Notes: generated by a model from the letters alone, not told the origin. A stretch of 64,000 nucleotides of DNA from Chamaea fasciata (GCA_029207755.1 JARCOQ010000006.1:65818093-65882092), one strand, 5' to 3'; positions 46,568 to 59,970 are shown, counted from the first letter of the stretch. Numbers and translations: made by a program.

Positions 46568-47967
46568 TTATTTTGATGGCTGAGGGGGACGAGCAGCAGA
46601 GGGTGATGCTCGTCTGATCCTGCTCTGGTTTTCAGGCCGACTGTACAGCTTTTTCTCCTGCCGCTGTTGCCGCCGGACGTGTCTCATACGGATTGGCCCA
46701 GGCTGGGAGCGTTTGTCCTTCATGGAGCCAGCGAAGAGCCAGGGTGGTCTGTATGGAGCTGCTTGTCTGCTGGGTGACTGAGTGTCCTGGGACAGCCCTG
46801 GCACCCCCTGAGTGGCGGTGCTGGGGCTGCTGGTCTCAATACTTTGGGCCAGCACATCGTCGATCCGGCGGCGTTTTGCTGCCGGGCTCCTGAGTGACTG
46901 TGGCTCTGTGGCGCCGTCTGGATGGCCTCTTTTCAAGCTCTGCTTTTTGCACGGGAAGCTGCTGCTGCTGCTGCTGACCAGCACCACAGCCTGGGACAGC
47001 CCTGGCACCCCCTGAGTGGCGGTGCTGGGGCTGCTGGTCTCAATACTTTGGGCGATCCGGCGGTGTTTTGCTGCCGGGCTCCTGAGTGTCTGTGGCTCTG
47101 TGGGGCCCTCTGGATGGCCTCTCTTCCAGCTCTGCTTTTTGCAGGGGAAGCTGCTGCTGCTGCTGCTTCTGACCAGAACCACACTTTGAGACAGCCCTGG
47201 CACCCCCTGAGTGGCGGTGCTGGGGCTGCTGGCCTCAGTATTTTGTGCCAGCACATCGTCGATCCGGCGGCATTTTGCTGCCGGGCTCCTGAGTGACTGT
47301 GGCTCTGTGACGCCCTCTGGATGGCCTCTCTTCAAGCTCTGCTTTTTGCAGGGGAAGCTGCTGCTGCTGCTGCTGCTGACCAGCACCACAGCCTGGGACA
47401 GCCCTGGCACCCCCTGAGTGCCGGTGCTGGGGCTGCTGGTCTCAGCACGCAGCAGTGGCACTCGGTTCAGCCGTATGGGTTTCACTGCCCGGCTGCCCGG
47501 GCCTTGTGCTCTCTGTCTCCAGGAACGGCGCCGGGCCTGCTCCGCCCTGGGCTGTTCCGACAGGCCGCTGCTGCTGCTGCTGCTGTTTGGATCTGCACAT
47601 TGGAGAGAGGAGAGGGCAAGTGGTGTGAGCAGCTGCGCAGGGCTCGGGTGATGTCCGTGCAGGATTGTCCCCAAGGCCTTGCCGGGCTGGCTTAAGGGCA
47701 GGGGAGGCATATGTGCCCACAGGCCAGCCTGGCCCCGCTGGCCCAAGAGAGCCAGAGGGAGTCTACCCTGGGTCGTTGTTGGAGCTCCTGCTTCCCCTTG
47801 CTGCAGCTCTTGACCGCTCCCCCACTGCCAGCCGTGGGGAGGGAGATTTTTCTCTCACCTTGCTTCTTCCCAGGAGGACACTTCTCAGCAGTGTTGTGCA
47901 CCATTGTGGATAGGGAGCAGTGCCTGGAAGGTCTGTGCTGCAGGCCTTTCTCCTCCTGACAAAGCAT
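46568..47967 (-). CDS. Array gene copy 10 (377 aa, two exons)
   Basis: Exons 47967-47859 and 47592-46568. Three full repeats with private changes: PAAKCRRIDD in repeat 1, SWKRGHPEGPTEP in repeat 2, and only five serines in repeat 3 (loss of three AGC codons relative to copy 1, offset by one extra serine near the N-terminus). The tail ends with SAARPP instead of SGARPP. The frame is intact. Confidence 0.68.
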
Positions 47968-48545
47968 CCCAGTCCTTGTTTGGACAGAGAGAGAGGCGTT
48001 TGTGGTGCCTCAGAGGCACCAGAACTCGCCAGTAGCCTTGGGCAAGCTCCTTCTCCTCGATCCTGTCCTCAGCTCTGCAAGTTGTGTTGCCACCTTTGTA
48101 CCTTAGGGCTGGGTGATGATGTCACAGTAGTCCCTGTCACCCACTGCCCTAATTCGGGGAGGCTATCCTTGTGGGTGCTGACAGTGACTTTGTCAATGCC
48201 AGGCACGGCTGTAAGGAGAAAAACAGAAATGGGAACAGGTTCATCAACAGGTTGGCGGGCTTAAGGAGACTTAGGTCTTACTACAGGTCATCAGTGGTGA
48301 TTAGGTCATACTAACCAGTCCTAATTCATTCTTTTGACAGCTCTAAGAGTACAGTTGATTGATTCATTCATTCTTTAAAAGAAGAGTTGTTCTGTGATAC
48401 ATTGGGCATATTGCTTGGGTCAGCCTCCTTAAAGGAAAATCAGAGTATTACCTACGGTCTCAAATGAAGCTTCTGAACCAACTTTAAGTACTCATGTGTT
48501 TTTCCCGAAAGATAAAGTCTCTGAGGCCGTGGAAAGTTCAGGATT

Positions 48546-48830
48546 GGGGTGGGCAAGCATGGCAGGAATTTGAGAAGATTGGTGCCCTGTAGGCACTGGG
48601 GGGCTCTGAAGTCTCCCTGGAGCCTTCTCTTCTCCAGGCTGAACAAGCTCAGCTCTCTCAGCCCATCTCCAGAGCAGAACTGCTCCAGCCCTTGGATCAT
48701 GGCTGCAACCCTCCTCTGGACTCACTCCAGAAGTTCCATGTTTTTGTTTTTGTTTTTTTTTTTGTTTTTAATTTTTTTTTTTAAACGTGGAGACCCCAGA
48801 TGTGGGTGCAGAATTACTTTTGGGTTCAGG
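48546..48830 (-). mobile_element. CR1 LINE fragment, unit 10
   Basis: T-rich tract 48741-48782 with the same G/A interruptions as in unit 12; no 7-bp addition. Confidence 0.85.
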
Positions 48831-50016
48831 CAAGCGTTTGTTCATCACAGTTACTCCCACAAGCCAGCCCAGGTGGGAGCAGAGCTCCTTCCACCCCACC
48901 CACCCTGTTTCCATCCCTTCTTCAGCACATCCCATGGTGCTTTTTTCTGCTGCTTCGCAGGAGCTGTTGGCTCTTGCCCTGCCCTGACTGCTGGACCCGT
49001 CTGTGGACACTGCACAGCGATCTGTTGCCAGCTCTCTGGATTCTGAAGGAAAACCCAAGCAAATCTCTGAATCAAAGTAAAGGTGTCTTGCAAACTTAAC
49101 CTAATCCTTTGTAAAGCTGTATTAAGGCCAAATTAAATTCAAATCTGTGGGTTCATTTTCCTCTTAGGCTTTATTCCTCGTTTGTTTGAGAGAGCTGGTG
49201 AGTCTTTTAGGACTCATGGTACCTTGGTTCCCTTTCAGAATGGAACAAATCTGAGACTTTTCCAGCCAGTTTTTCTTTAAATACCACGAGTTTTCATTCC
49301 CCTTTCATTTAAAATACTTCCACAATTTAATATGAAATGCTGGGTAGCAAAACCGGTAGCACTTCCAGACAGAAAGAAGTATGTTGTGTGTAACTCCAAA
49401 TGTGAATTCTCCTTGCAAAGTGATGGCTTTCCACTGAGGTGGATCAAACAGATGCTCAGTTGGATGCTGGTGCTGAAGCACTTTTCTCTTGTGGCTTGAG
49501 TGTCTGATGGCAACAGCCTGAGATTTTAATAGCAGAAAGAAGGGATTTCCTACTAACCTTCCCCGGAGAACTGTCACTTGTACAGTCTTTTCCAGCCTCG
49601 TCTAGTCTGACTTGCATCTTCTCCAAAACTTGGTCAATTTTTAAATACTTTATAAACTTTTTGTGTACCATTTGCAGAGAACGGGAGGGTGCTGGCTATT
49701 TTTTTCACAAAATACACACTGCTCTGTGAGTGAGGTGGTCCTCCGTTCTCCCCAGAGCAACCTTTACCTGTCAGCTCTGCTGCTTCTCAAGGATGGGATG
49801 CTGGTGCTGGTGTGGATAAACAGATTTTCTCCCATTTTCAGCACAGGTGATGGAGGGAGAGGAGCTGTTGGCCAAGAGCCTCATGGTGCCAGCACCTCCT
49901 GACATGCAGGAGCTGAAAAACTAGAGGTTTTGCCCTTGTTGCATTCAGTGGATTTCTAATTTTACTTCAAGCTAATTGCTTCCTCGTCCTGGGAGGTGCC
50001 AGGGAGATGCCCAAGG

Positions 50017-50318
50017 GGACACAAGGACAAAGATTTTAGCCGGGTCTATTGCCATAAGACAAGGGGTGTTGGTTTTAAACTGGAGGAGGGATGATTCAAA
50101 TGAGCTTCAAGGAAGAAATTTTTTATCAATGAGGGTGATAAAAATGCTGTGGTCTCTGCCACAGGTTGCCCAGAGATGCTGTGGAAACATTCCAGGTTGG
50201 ATGGGGCTTGGAACAAGCTGACTAGTTGAAGGTGTCCTTGCTTATTGCAGGGAGGGTGGAAGTAAATGAGATTTAAAGTGTCTCCCAAGCCAAACCATTG
50301 TACGATTTTACGATCATC
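50017..50318 (+). mobile_element. CR1 LINE 3' end, unit 11
   Basis: CR1 tail combining TTAGCCGGGTC with the GAAATTTTTTATC form and AGAGATGCTGTGG. Confidence 0.85.
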
Positions 50319-50413
50319 TCATCCAACTTCACTGCTCCAACATGATTCCCATGAGCATGCAGGAGGCTGGGAAAAGGAATGTGGGCTCTCCCAGTTCAAA
50401 CAAACAGAAAAGT

Positions 50414-51816
50414 TTATTTTGATGGCTGAGGGGGACGAGCACCAGAGGGTGATGCTCGTCTGATCCTGCTCTGGTTTTCAGGCCGACTGTACAGCTTTTT
50501 CTCCTGCCGCTGTTGCCGCCGGACGTGTCTCATCCGGATTGGCCCAGGCTGGGAGCGTTTGTCCTTCATGGAGCCAGCGAAGAGCCAGGGTGGTCTGTAT
50601 GGAGCTGCTTGTCTGCTGGGTGACTGAGTGTCCTGGGACAGCCCTGGCACCCCCTGAGTGGCGGTGCTGGGGCTGCTGGTCTCAATACTTTGGGCCAGCA
50701 CATCGTCGATCCGGCGGCGTTTTGCTGCCGGGCTCCTGAGTGACTGTGGCTCTGTGACGCCCTCTGGATGGCCTCTCTTCAAGCTCTGCTTTTTGCACGG
50801 GAAGCTGCTGCTGCTGCTGCTGCTGACCAGCACCACAGTCTGGGACAGCCCTGGCACCCCCTGAGTGGCGGTGCTGGGGCTGCTGGTCTCAATACTTTGG
50901 GCGATCCGGCGGTGTTTTGCTGCCGGGCTCCTGAGTGTCTGTGGCTCTGTGGGGCCCTCTGGATGGCCTCTCTTCAAGCTCTGCTTTTTGCAGGGGAAGC
51001 TGCTGCTGCTGCTGCTGCTGACCAGAACCACACTTTGAGACAGCCCTGGCACCCCCTGAGTGGCGGTACTGGGGCTGCTGGCCTCAGTATTTTGGGCCAG
51101 CACATCGTCGATCCGGCGGCGTTTTGCTGCCGGGCTCCTGAGTGACTGTGGCTCTGTGACGCCCTCTGGATGGCCTCTCTTCAAGCTCTGCTTTTTGCAC
51201 GGGAAGCTGCTGCTGCTGCTGCTGCTGACCAGCACCACAGCCTGGGACAGCCCTGGCACCCCCTGAGTGCCGGTGCTGGGGCTGCTGGTCTCAGCACGCA
51301 GCAGTGGCACTCGGTTCAGCCGTATGGGTTTCACTGCCCGGCTGCACGGGCCTTGTGCTCTCTGTCTCCAGGAACGGCGCCGGGCCTGCTCCGCCCTGGG
51401 CTGTTCCGACAGGCCGCTGCTGCTGCTGCTGCTGTTTGGATCTGCACATTGGAGAGAGGAGAGGGCAAGTGGTGTGAGCACCTGCGCAGGGCTCGGGTGA
51501 TGTCCGTGCAGGATTGTCCCCAAGGCCTTGCCGGGCTGGCTTAATGGCAGGGGAGGCATATGTGCCCACAGGCCAGCCCGGCCCCGCTGGCCCAAGAGAG
51601 CCAGAGGGACTCTACCCTGGGTCGTTGTTGGAGCTCCTGCTTCCCCTTGCTGCAGCTCTTGACCGCTCCCCCACTGCCAGCCGTGGGGAGGGAGATTTTG
51701 CTCTCACCTTGCTTCTTCCCAGGAGGACACTTCTCAGCAGTGTTGTGCACCATTGTGGATAGGGAGCAGTGCCTGGAAGGTCTGTGCTGCAGGCCTTTCT
51801 CCTCCTGACAAAGCAT
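50414..51816 (-). CDS. Array gene copy 11 (378 aa, two exons)
   Basis: Exons 51816-51708 and 51441-50414. Three full repeats. Repeat 2 has seven serines and SLKRGHPEGPTEP, repeat 3 has PGLSQTVVLV and seven serines. Motifs are PAAKRRRIDD, PAAKHRRIAQ and PAAKRRRIDD. The intron carries a private change that makes CTTAATGG of CTTAAGGG. Confidence 0.7.
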
Positions 51817-52394
51817 CCCAGTCCTTGTTTGGACAGAGAGAGAGGCGTTTGTGGTGCCTCAGAGGCACCAGAACTCGCCAGTAGCCTTGGGCAAGCTCCT
51901 TCTCCTCGATCCTGTCCTCAGCTCTGCAAGTTGTGTTGCCACCTTTGTACCTTAGGGCTGGGTGATGATGTCACACTAGTCCCTGTCACCCACTGCCCTA
52001 ATTCGGGGAGGCTATCCTTGTGGGTGCTGAAAGTGACTTTGTCAATGCCAGGCACGGCTGTAAGGAGAAAAACAGAAATGGGAACAGGTTCATCAACAGG
52101 TTGGCGGGCTTAAGGAGACTTAGGTCTTACTACAGGTCATCAGTGGTGATTAGGTCATACTAACCAGTCCTAATTCATTCTTTTGACAGCTCTAAGAGTA
52201 CAGTTGATTGATTCATTCATTCTTTAAAAGAAGAATTGTTCTGTGATACATTGGGCATATTGCTTGGGTCAGCCTCCTTAAAGGAAAATCAGAGTATTAC
52301 CTACGGTCTCAAATGAAGCTTCTGAACCAACTTTAAGTACTCATGTGTTTTTCCCGAAAGATAAGGTCTCTGAGGCTGTGGAAACTTCAGGATT

Positions 52395-52678
52395 GGGGTG
52401 GGCAAGCATGGCAGGAATTTGAGAAGATTGGTGCCCTGTAGGCACTGGGGGGCTCTGAAGTCTCCCTGGAGCCTTCTCTTCTCCAGGCTGAACAAGCTCA
52501 GCTCTCTCAGCCCATCTCCAGAGCAGAACTGCTCCAGCCCTTGGATCATGGCTGCAACCCTCCTCTGGACCTCATGACTCACTCCAGAAGTACCATGTTT
52601 TTAATTTTTTTTTTTTTCTTTTTTTTTTTTAAACGTGGAGACCCCAGATGTGGGTGCAGAATTACTTTTGGGTTCAGG
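52395..52678 (-). mobile_element. CR1 LINE fragment, unit 11
   Basis: Has the 7-bp addition in the form CTCATGA; T-rich tract 52598-52630 is interrupted by AA and C. Confidence 0.85.
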
Positions 52679-53864
52679 CAAGCGTTTGTTCATCACAGTT
52701 ACTCCCACAAGCCAGCCCAGGTGGGAGCAGAGCTCCTTCCACCCCACCCACCCTGTTTCCATCCCTTCTTCAGCACATCCCATGGTGCTTTTTTCTGCTG
52801 CTTCCCAGGAGCTGTTGGCTCTTGCCCTGCCCTGACTGCTGGACCCGTCTGTGGACACTGCACAGCGATCTGTTGCCAGCTCTCTGGATTCTGAAGGAAA
52901 ACCCAAGCAAATCTCTGAATCAAAGTAAAGGTGTCTTGCAAACTTAACCTAATCCTTTGTAAAGCTGTATTAAGGCCAAATTAAATTCAAATCCGTGGGT
53001 TCATTTTCCTCTTAGGCTTTATTCCTCGTTTGTTTGAGAGAGCTGGTGAGTCTTTTAGGACTCATGGTACCTTGGTTCCCTTTCAGAATGGAACAAATCT
53101 GAGACTTTTCCAGCCAGTTTTTCTTTAAATACCACGAGTTTTCATTCCCCTTTCATTTAAAATACTTCCACAATTTAATATGAAATGCTGGGTAGCAAAC
53201 CCGGTAGCACTTCCAGACAGAAAGAAGTATGTTGTGTGTAACTCCAAATGTGAATTCTCCTTGCAAAGTGATGGCTTTCCACTGAGGTGAATCAAACAGA
53301 TGCTCAGTTGGATGCTGGTGCTGAAGCACTTTTCTCTTGTGGCTTGAGTGTCTGATGGCAACAGCCTGAGATTTTAATAGCAGAAAGAAGGGATTTCCTA
53401 CTAACCTTCCCCGGAGAACTGTCACTTGTACAGTCTTTTCCAGCCTCGTCTAGTCTGACCTGCATCTTCTCCAAAACTTGGTCAATTTTTAAATACTTTT
53501 TAAACTTTTTGTGTACCATTTGCAGAGAACAGGAGGGTGCTGGCTATTTTTTTCACAAAATACACGCTGCTCTGTGAGTGAGGTGGTCCTCCGTTCTCCC
53601 CAGAGCAACCTTTACCTGTCAGCTCTGCTGCTTCTCAAGGATGGGATGCTGGTGCTGGTGTGGATAAACAGATTTTCTCCCATTTTCAGCACAGGTGATG
53701 GAGGGAGAGGAGCTGTTGGCCAAGAGCCTCATGGTGCCAGCACCTCCTGACATGCAGGAGCTGAAAAACTAGAGGTTTTGCCCTTGTTGCATTCAGTGGA
53801 TTTCTAATTTTACTTCAAGCTAATTGCTTCCTCGTCCTGGGAGGTGCCAGGGAGATGCCCAAGG

Positions 53865-54166
53865 GGACACAAGGACAAAGATTTTAGCAAGATCTATTGC
53901 CATAAGACAAGGGGTGTTGGTTTTAAACTGGAGGAGGGATGATTCAAATGAGCTTCAAGGAAGAAATTTTTTATCAATGAGGGTGATAAAAATGCTGTGG
54001 TCTCTGCCACAGGTTGCCCAGAGATGCTGTGGAAACATTCCAGGTTGGATGGGGCTTGGAACAAGCTGACTAGTTGAAGGTGTCCTTGCTTATTGCAGGG
54101 AGGGTGGAAGTAAATGAGATTTAAAGTGTCTCCCAAGCCAAACCATTGTACGATTTTACGATCATC
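53865..54166 (+). mobile_element. CR1 LINE 3' end, unit 12
   Basis: CR1 tail with private TTAGCAAGATC. Confidence 0.85.
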
Positions 54167-54261
54167 TCATCCAACTTCACTGCTCCAACATGATTCCCAT
54201 GAGCATGCAGGAGGCTGGGAAAAGGAATGTGGGCTCTCCCAGTTCAAACAAACAGAAAAGT

Positions 54262-55457
54262 TTATTTTGATGGCTGAGGGGGACGAGCACCAGAGGGTGA
54301 TGCTCGTCTGATCCTGCTCTGGTTTTCAGGCCGACTGTACAGCTTTTTCTCCTGCCGCTGTTGCCGCCGGACGTGTCTCATACGGATTGGCCCAGGCTGG
54401 GAGCGTTTGTCCTTCATGGAGCCAGCGAAGAGCCAGGGTGGTCTGTATGGAGCTGCTTGTCTGCTGGGTGACTGAGTGTCCTGGGACAGCCCTGGCACCC
54501 CCTGAGTGGCGGTGCTGGGGCTGCTGGTCTCAATACTTTGGGCCAGCACATCGTCGATCCGGCGGCGTTTTGCTGCCGGGCTCCTGAGTGACTGTGGCTC
54601 TGTGACGCCCTCTGGATGGCCCCTCTTCAAGCTCTGCTTTTTGCGCGGGAAGCTGCTGCTGCTGCTGCTGCTGACCAGCACCACAGTCTGGGACAGCCCT
54701 GGCACCCCCTGAGTGGCAGTGCTGGGGCTGCTGGTCTCAATACTTTGGGCGATCCGGCGGTGTTTTGCTGCCGGGCTCCTGAGTGTCTGTGGCTCTGTGG
54801 GGCCCTCTGGATGGCCTCTCTTCAAGCTCTGCTTTTTGCAGGGGAAGCTGCTGCTGCTGCTGCTTCTGACCAGAACCACACTTTGAGACAGCCCTGGCAC
54901 CCCCTGAGTGCCGGTGCTGGGGCTGCTGGTCTCGGCACGCAGCAGTGGCACTCGGTTCAGCCGTATGGGTTTCACTGCCTGGCTGCCCGGGCCTTGTGCT
55001 CTCTGTCTCCAGGAACGGCGCCGGGCCTGCTCCGCCCTGGGCTGTCCCGACAGGCTGCCGCTGCTGCTGCTGCTGTTTGGATCTGCACATTGGAGAGAGG
55101 AGAGGGCAAGTGGTGTGAGCAGCTGCGCAGGGCTCGGGTGATGTCCGTGCAGGATTGTCCCCAAGGCCTTGCCGGGCTGGCTTAAGGGCAGGGGAGGCAT
55201 ATGTGCCCACAGGCCAGCCTGGCCCCGCTGGCCCAAGAGAGCCAGAGGGAGTCTACCCTGGGTCGTTGTTGGAGCTCCTGCTTCCCCTTGCTGCAGCTCT
55301 TGACCGCTCCCCCACTGCCAGCCGTGGGGAGGGAGATTTTGCTCTCACCTTGCTTCTTCCCAGGAGGACACTTCTCAGCAGTGTTGTGCACCATTGTGGA
55401 TAGGGAGCAGTGCCTGGAAGGTCTGTGCTGCAGGCCTTTCTCCTCCTGACAAAGCAT
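54262..55457 (-). CDS. Array gene copy 12 (309 aa, two exons)
   Basis: Exons 55457-55349 and 55082-54262. Two full repeats. The first joins a repeat-1 start (TSSPSTGTQG) to a repeat-2 body (SVVLVRSSSSSS, PAAKHRRIAQ), so 70 codons were lost by exchange within the conserved start of the repeats. The second has FPRKKQ, losing the usual Cys, and PAAKRRRIDD. Near the N-terminus it reads GSLSGQPRAEQ. Only one copy of the intact PAAKRRRID motif remains. Confidence 0.7.
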
Positions 55458-56035
55458 CCCAGTCCTTGTTTGGACAGAGAGAGAGGCGTTTGTGGTGCCT
55501 CAGAGGCACCAGAACTCGCCAGTAGCCTTGGGCAAGCTCCTTCTCCTCGATCCTGTCCTCAGCTCTGCAAGTTGTGTTGCCACCTTTGTACCTTAGGGCT
55601 GGGTGATGATGTCACAGTAGTCCCTGTCACCCACTGCCCTAATTCGGGGAGGCTATCCTTGTGGGTGCTGACAGTGACTTTGTCAATGCCAGGCACGGCT
55701 GTAAGGAGAAAAACAGAAATGGGAACAGGTTCATCAACAGGTTGGCGGGCTTAAGGAGACTTAGGTCTTACTACAGGTCATCAGTGGTGATTAGGTCATA
55801 CTAACCAGTCCTAATTCATTCTTTTGACAGCTCTAAGAGTACAGTTGATTGATTCATTCATTCTTTAAAAGAAGAGTTGTTCTGTGATACATTGGGCATA
55901 TTGCTTGGGTCAGCCTCCTTAAAGGAAAATCAGAGTATTACCTACGGTCTCAAATGAAGCTTCTGAACCAACTTTAAGTACTCATGTGTTTTTCCCGAAA
56001 GATAAAGTCTCTGAGGCCGTGGAAACTTCAGGATT

Positions 56036-56320
56036 GGGGTGGGCAAGCATGGCAGGAATTTGAGAAGATTGGTGCCCTGTAGGCACTGGGGGGCTCTGAA
56101 GTCTCCCTGGAGCCTTCTCTTCTCCAGGCTGAACAAGCTCAGCTCTCTCAGCCCATCTCCAGAGCAGAACTGCTCCAGCCCTTGGATCATGGCTGCAACC
56201 CTCCTCTGGACTCACTCCAGAAGTTCCATGTTTTTGTTTTTGTTTTTTTTTTTGTTTTTAATTTTTTTTTTTAAACGTGGAGACCCCAGATGTGGGTGCA
56301 GAATTACTTTTGGGTTCAGG
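56036..56320 (-). mobile_element. CR1 LINE fragment, unit 12
   Basis: T-rich tract 56231-56272 with the same interruption pattern as unit 10; no 7-bp addition. Confidence 0.85.
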
Positions 56321-57506
56321 CAAGCGTTTGTTCATCACAGTTACTCCCACAAGCCAGCCCAGGTGGGAGCAGAGCTCCTTCCACCCCACCCACCCTGTTT
56401 CCATCCCTTCTTCAGCACATCCCATGGTGCTTTTTTCTGCTGCTTCGCAGGAGCTGTTGGCTCTTGCCCTGCCCTGACTGCTGGACCCGTCTGTGGACAC
56501 TGCACAGCGATCTGTTGCCAGCTCTCTGGATTCTGAAGGAAAACCCAAGCAAATCTCTGAATCAAAGTAAAGGTGTCTTGCAAACTTAACCTAATCCTTT
56601 GTAAAGCTGTATTAAGGCCAAATTAAATTCAAATCTGTGGGTTCATTTTCCTCTTAGGCTTTATTCCTCGTTTGTTTGAGAGAGCTGGTGAGTCTTTTAG
56701 GACTCATGGTACCTTGGTTCCCTTTCAGAATGGAACAAATCTGAGACTTTTCCAGCCAGTTTTTCTTTAAATACCACGAGTTTTCATTCCCCTTTCATTT
56801 AAAATACTTCCACAATTTAATATGAAATGCTGGGTAGCAAAACCGGTAGCACTTCCAGACAGAAAGAAGTATGTTGTGTGTAACTCCAAATGTGAATTCT
56901 CCTTGCAAAGTGATGGCTTTCCACTGAGGTGGATCAAACAGATGCTCAGTTGGATGCTGGTGCTGAAGCACTTTTCTCTTGTGGCTTGAGTGTCTGATGG
57001 CAACAGCCTGAGATTTTAATAGCAGAAAGAAGGGATTTCCTACTAACCTTCCCCGGAGAACTGTCACTTGTACAGTCTTTTCCAGCCTCGTCTAGTCTGA
57101 CCTGCATCTTCTCCAAAACTTGGTCAGTTTTTAAACACTTTTTAAACTTTTTGTGTACCATTTGCAGAGAACAGGAGGGTGCTGGCTATTTTTTTCACAA
57201 AATACACGCTGCTCTGTGAGTGAGGTGGTCCTCCGTTCTCCCCAGAGCAACCTTTACCTGTCAGCTCTGCTTCTTCTCAAGGATGGGATGCTGGTGCTGG
57301 TGTGGATAAACAGATTTTCTCCCATTTTCAGCACAGGTGATGGAGGGAGAGGAGCTGTTGGCCAAGAGCCTCATGGTGCCAGCACCTCCTGACATGCAGG
57401 AGCTGAAAAACTAGAGGTTTTGCCCTTGTTGCATTCAGTGGATTTCTAATTTTACTTCAAGCTAATTGCTTCCTCGTCCTGGGAGGTGCCAGGGAGATGC
57501 CCAAGG

Positions 57507-57808
57507 GGACACAAGGACAAAGATTTTAGCAGGGTCTATTGCCATAAGACAAGGGGTGTTGGTTTTAAACTGGAGGAGGGATGATTCAAATGAGCTTCAA
57601 GGAAGAAATTTTTTATCAATGAGGGTGATAAAAATGCTGTGGTCTCTGCCACAGGTTGCCCAGAGATGCTGTGGAAACATTCCAGGTTAGATGGGGCTTG
57701 GAACAAGCTGACTAGTTGAAGGTGTCCTTGCTTATTGCAGGGAGGGTGGAAGTAAATGAGATTTAAAGTGTCTCCCAAGCCAAACCATTGTACGATTTTA
57801 CGATCATC
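57507..57808 (+). mobile_element. CR1 LINE 3' end, unit 13
   Basis: CR1 tail with CCAGGTTAGATGG, a change shared only with unit 14. Confidence 0.85.
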
Positions 57809-57903
57809 TCATCCAACTTCACTGCTCCAACATGATTCCCATGAGCATGCAGGAGGCTGGGAAAAGGAATGTGGGCTCTCCCAGTTCAAACAAACAGAAA
57901 AGT

Positions 57904-59099
57904 TTATTTTGATGGCTGAGGGGGACGAGCACCAGAGGGTGATGCTCGTCTGATCCTGCTCTGGTTTTCAGGCCGACTGTACAGCTTTTTCTCCTGCCGC
58001 TGTTGCCGCCGGACGTGTCTCATACGGATTGGCCCAGGCTGGGAGCGTTTGTCCTTCATGGAGCCAGCGAAGAGCCAGGGTGGTCTGTATGGAGCTGCTT
58101 GTCTGCTGGGTGACTGAGTGTCCTGGGACAGCCCTGGCACCCCCTGAGTGGCGGTGCTGGGGCTGCTGGTCTCAATACTTTGGGCCAGCACATCGTCGAT
58201 CCGGCGGCGTTTTGCTGCCGGGCTCCTGAGTGACTGTGGCTCTGTGACGCCCTCTGGATGGCCCCTCTTCAAGCTCTGCTTTTTGCGCGGGAAGCTGCTG
58301 CTGCTGCTGCTGCTGACCAGCACCACAGTCTGGGACAGCCCTGGCACCCCCTGAGTGGCAGTGCTGGGGCTGCTGGTCTCAATACTTTGGGCGATCCGGC
58401 GGTGTTTTGCTGCCGGGCTCCTGAGTGTCTGTGGCTCTGTGGGGCCCTCTGGATGGCCTCTCTTCAAGCTCTGCTTTTTGCAGGGGAAGCTGCTGCTGCT
58501 GCTGCTTCTGACCAGAACCACACTTTGAGACAGCCCTGGCACCCCCTGAGTGCCGGTGCTGGGGCTGCTGGTCTCGGCACGCAGCAGTGGCACTCGGTTC
58601 AGCCGTATGGGTTTCACTGCCTGGCTGCCCGGGCCTTGTGCTCTCTGTCTCCAGGAACGGCGCCGGGCCTGCTCCGCCCTGGGCTGTCCCGATAGGCTGC
58701 CGCTGCTGCTGCTGCTGTTTGGATCTGCACATTGGAGAGAGGAGAGGGCAAGTGGTGTGAGCAGCTGCGCAGGGCTCGGGTGATGTCCGTGCAGGATTGT
58801 CCCCAAGGCCTTGCCGGGCTGGCTTAAGGGCAGGGGAGGCATATGTGCCCACAGGCCAGCCTGGCCCCGCTGGCCCAAGAGAGCCAGAGGGACTCTACCC
58901 TGGGTCGTTGTTGGAGCTCCTGCTTCCCCTTGCTGCAGCTCTTGACCGCTCCCCCACTGCCAGCCGTGGGGAGGGAGATTTTTCTCTCACCTTGCTTCTT
59001 CCCAGGAGGACACTTCTCAGCAGTGTTGTGCACCATTGTGGATAGGGAGCAGTGCCTGGAAGGTCTGTGCTGCAGGCCTTTCTCCTCCTGACAAAGCAT
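57904..59099 (-). CDS. Array gene copy 13 (309 aa, two exons)
   Basis: Exons 59099-58991 and 58724-57904. The exon 2 product is the same as copy 12 (two repeats, FPRKKQ, GSLSGQPRAEQ). One silent change, CCCGATAGG near 58688, is shared with copy 14. The intron has GATTTTTCTCTC as in copies 1, 10 and 14. Confidence 0.7.
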
Positions 59100-59677
59100 C
59101 CCAGTCCTTGTTTGGACAGAGAGAGAGGCGTTTGTGGTGCCTCAGAGGCACCAGAACTCGCCAGTAGCCTTGGGCAAGCTCCTTCTCCTCGATCCTGTCC
59201 TCAGCTCTGCAAGTTGTGTTGCCACCTTTGTACCTTAGGGCTGGGTGATGATGTCACAGTAGTCCCTGTCACCCACTGCCCTAATTCGGGGAGGCTATCC
59301 TTGTGGGTGCTGACAGTGACTTTGTCAATGCCAGGCACGGCTGTAAGGAGAAAAACAGAAATGGGAACAGGTTCATCAACAGGTTGGCGGGCTTAAGGAG
59401 ACTTAGGTCTTACTACAGGTCATCAGTGGTGATTAGGTCATACTAACCAGTCCTAATTCATTCTTTTGACAGCTCTAAGAGTACAGTTGATTGATTCATT
59501 CATTCTTTAAAAGAAGAGTTGTTCTGTGATACATTGGGCATATTGCTTGGGTCAGCCTCCTTAAAGGAAAATCAGAGTATTACCTACGGTCTCAAATGAA
59601 GCTTCTGAACCAACTTTAAGTACTCATGTGTTTTTCCCGAAAGATAAAGTCTCTGAGGCCGTGGAAACTTCAGGATT

Positions 59678-59970
59678 GGGGTGGGCAAGCATGGCAGGAA
59701 TTTGAGAAGATTGGTGCCCTGTAGGCACTGGGGGGCTCTGAAGTCTCCCTGGAGCCTTCTCTTCTCCAGGCTGAACAAGCTCAGCTCTCTCAGCCCATCT
59801 CCAGAGCAGAACTGCTCCAGCCCTTGGATCATGGCTGCAACCCTCCTCTGGACCTCTTGACTCACTCCAGAAGTTCCATGTTTTTGTTTTTGTTTTTTTT
59901 ATTTTTTTTTTTTTTTTTTTTTAAACGTGGAGACCCCAGATGTGGGTGCAGAATTACTTTTGGGTTCAGG
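59678..59970 (-). mobile_element. CR1 LINE fragment, unit 13
   Basis: Combines the 7-bp CTCTTGA addition with the AAGTTCCATG state; T-rich tract 59881-59922. Confidence 0.85.

Larger units (their letters stand above)
45264..49109. repeat. Tandem array unit 10 (3846 bp)
   Basis: Direct repeat with several private changes: GGAACTAAATGGG within the CR1 tail near 46413, GAGCAGCAGAGG near 46592, GATGTCACAGTAG near 48120 (shared with units 12-14) and TGCTTCGCAGG near 48953 (shared with unit 12). Confidence 0.95.
49110..52957. repeat. Tandem array unit 11 (3848 bp)
   Basis: Direct repeat with mosaic states. The CR1 tail has AGAGATGCTGTGG like units 5, 6, 8, 10 and 12-14. The distal end has the 7-bp addition seen in units 4, 7 and 8 but with one change (CTCATGA). 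CTTAATGGCAG near 51542 is private. Confidence 0.95.
52958..56599. repeat. Tandem array unit 12 (3642 bp)
   Basis: First of three units lacking 210 bp (70 codons, one internal repeat) in exon 2. Its distal T-rich tract is identical in pattern to that of unit 10, not to units 13-14, which indicates mixing of unit segments. Private change: TTAGCAAGATC near 53885. Confidence 0.95.
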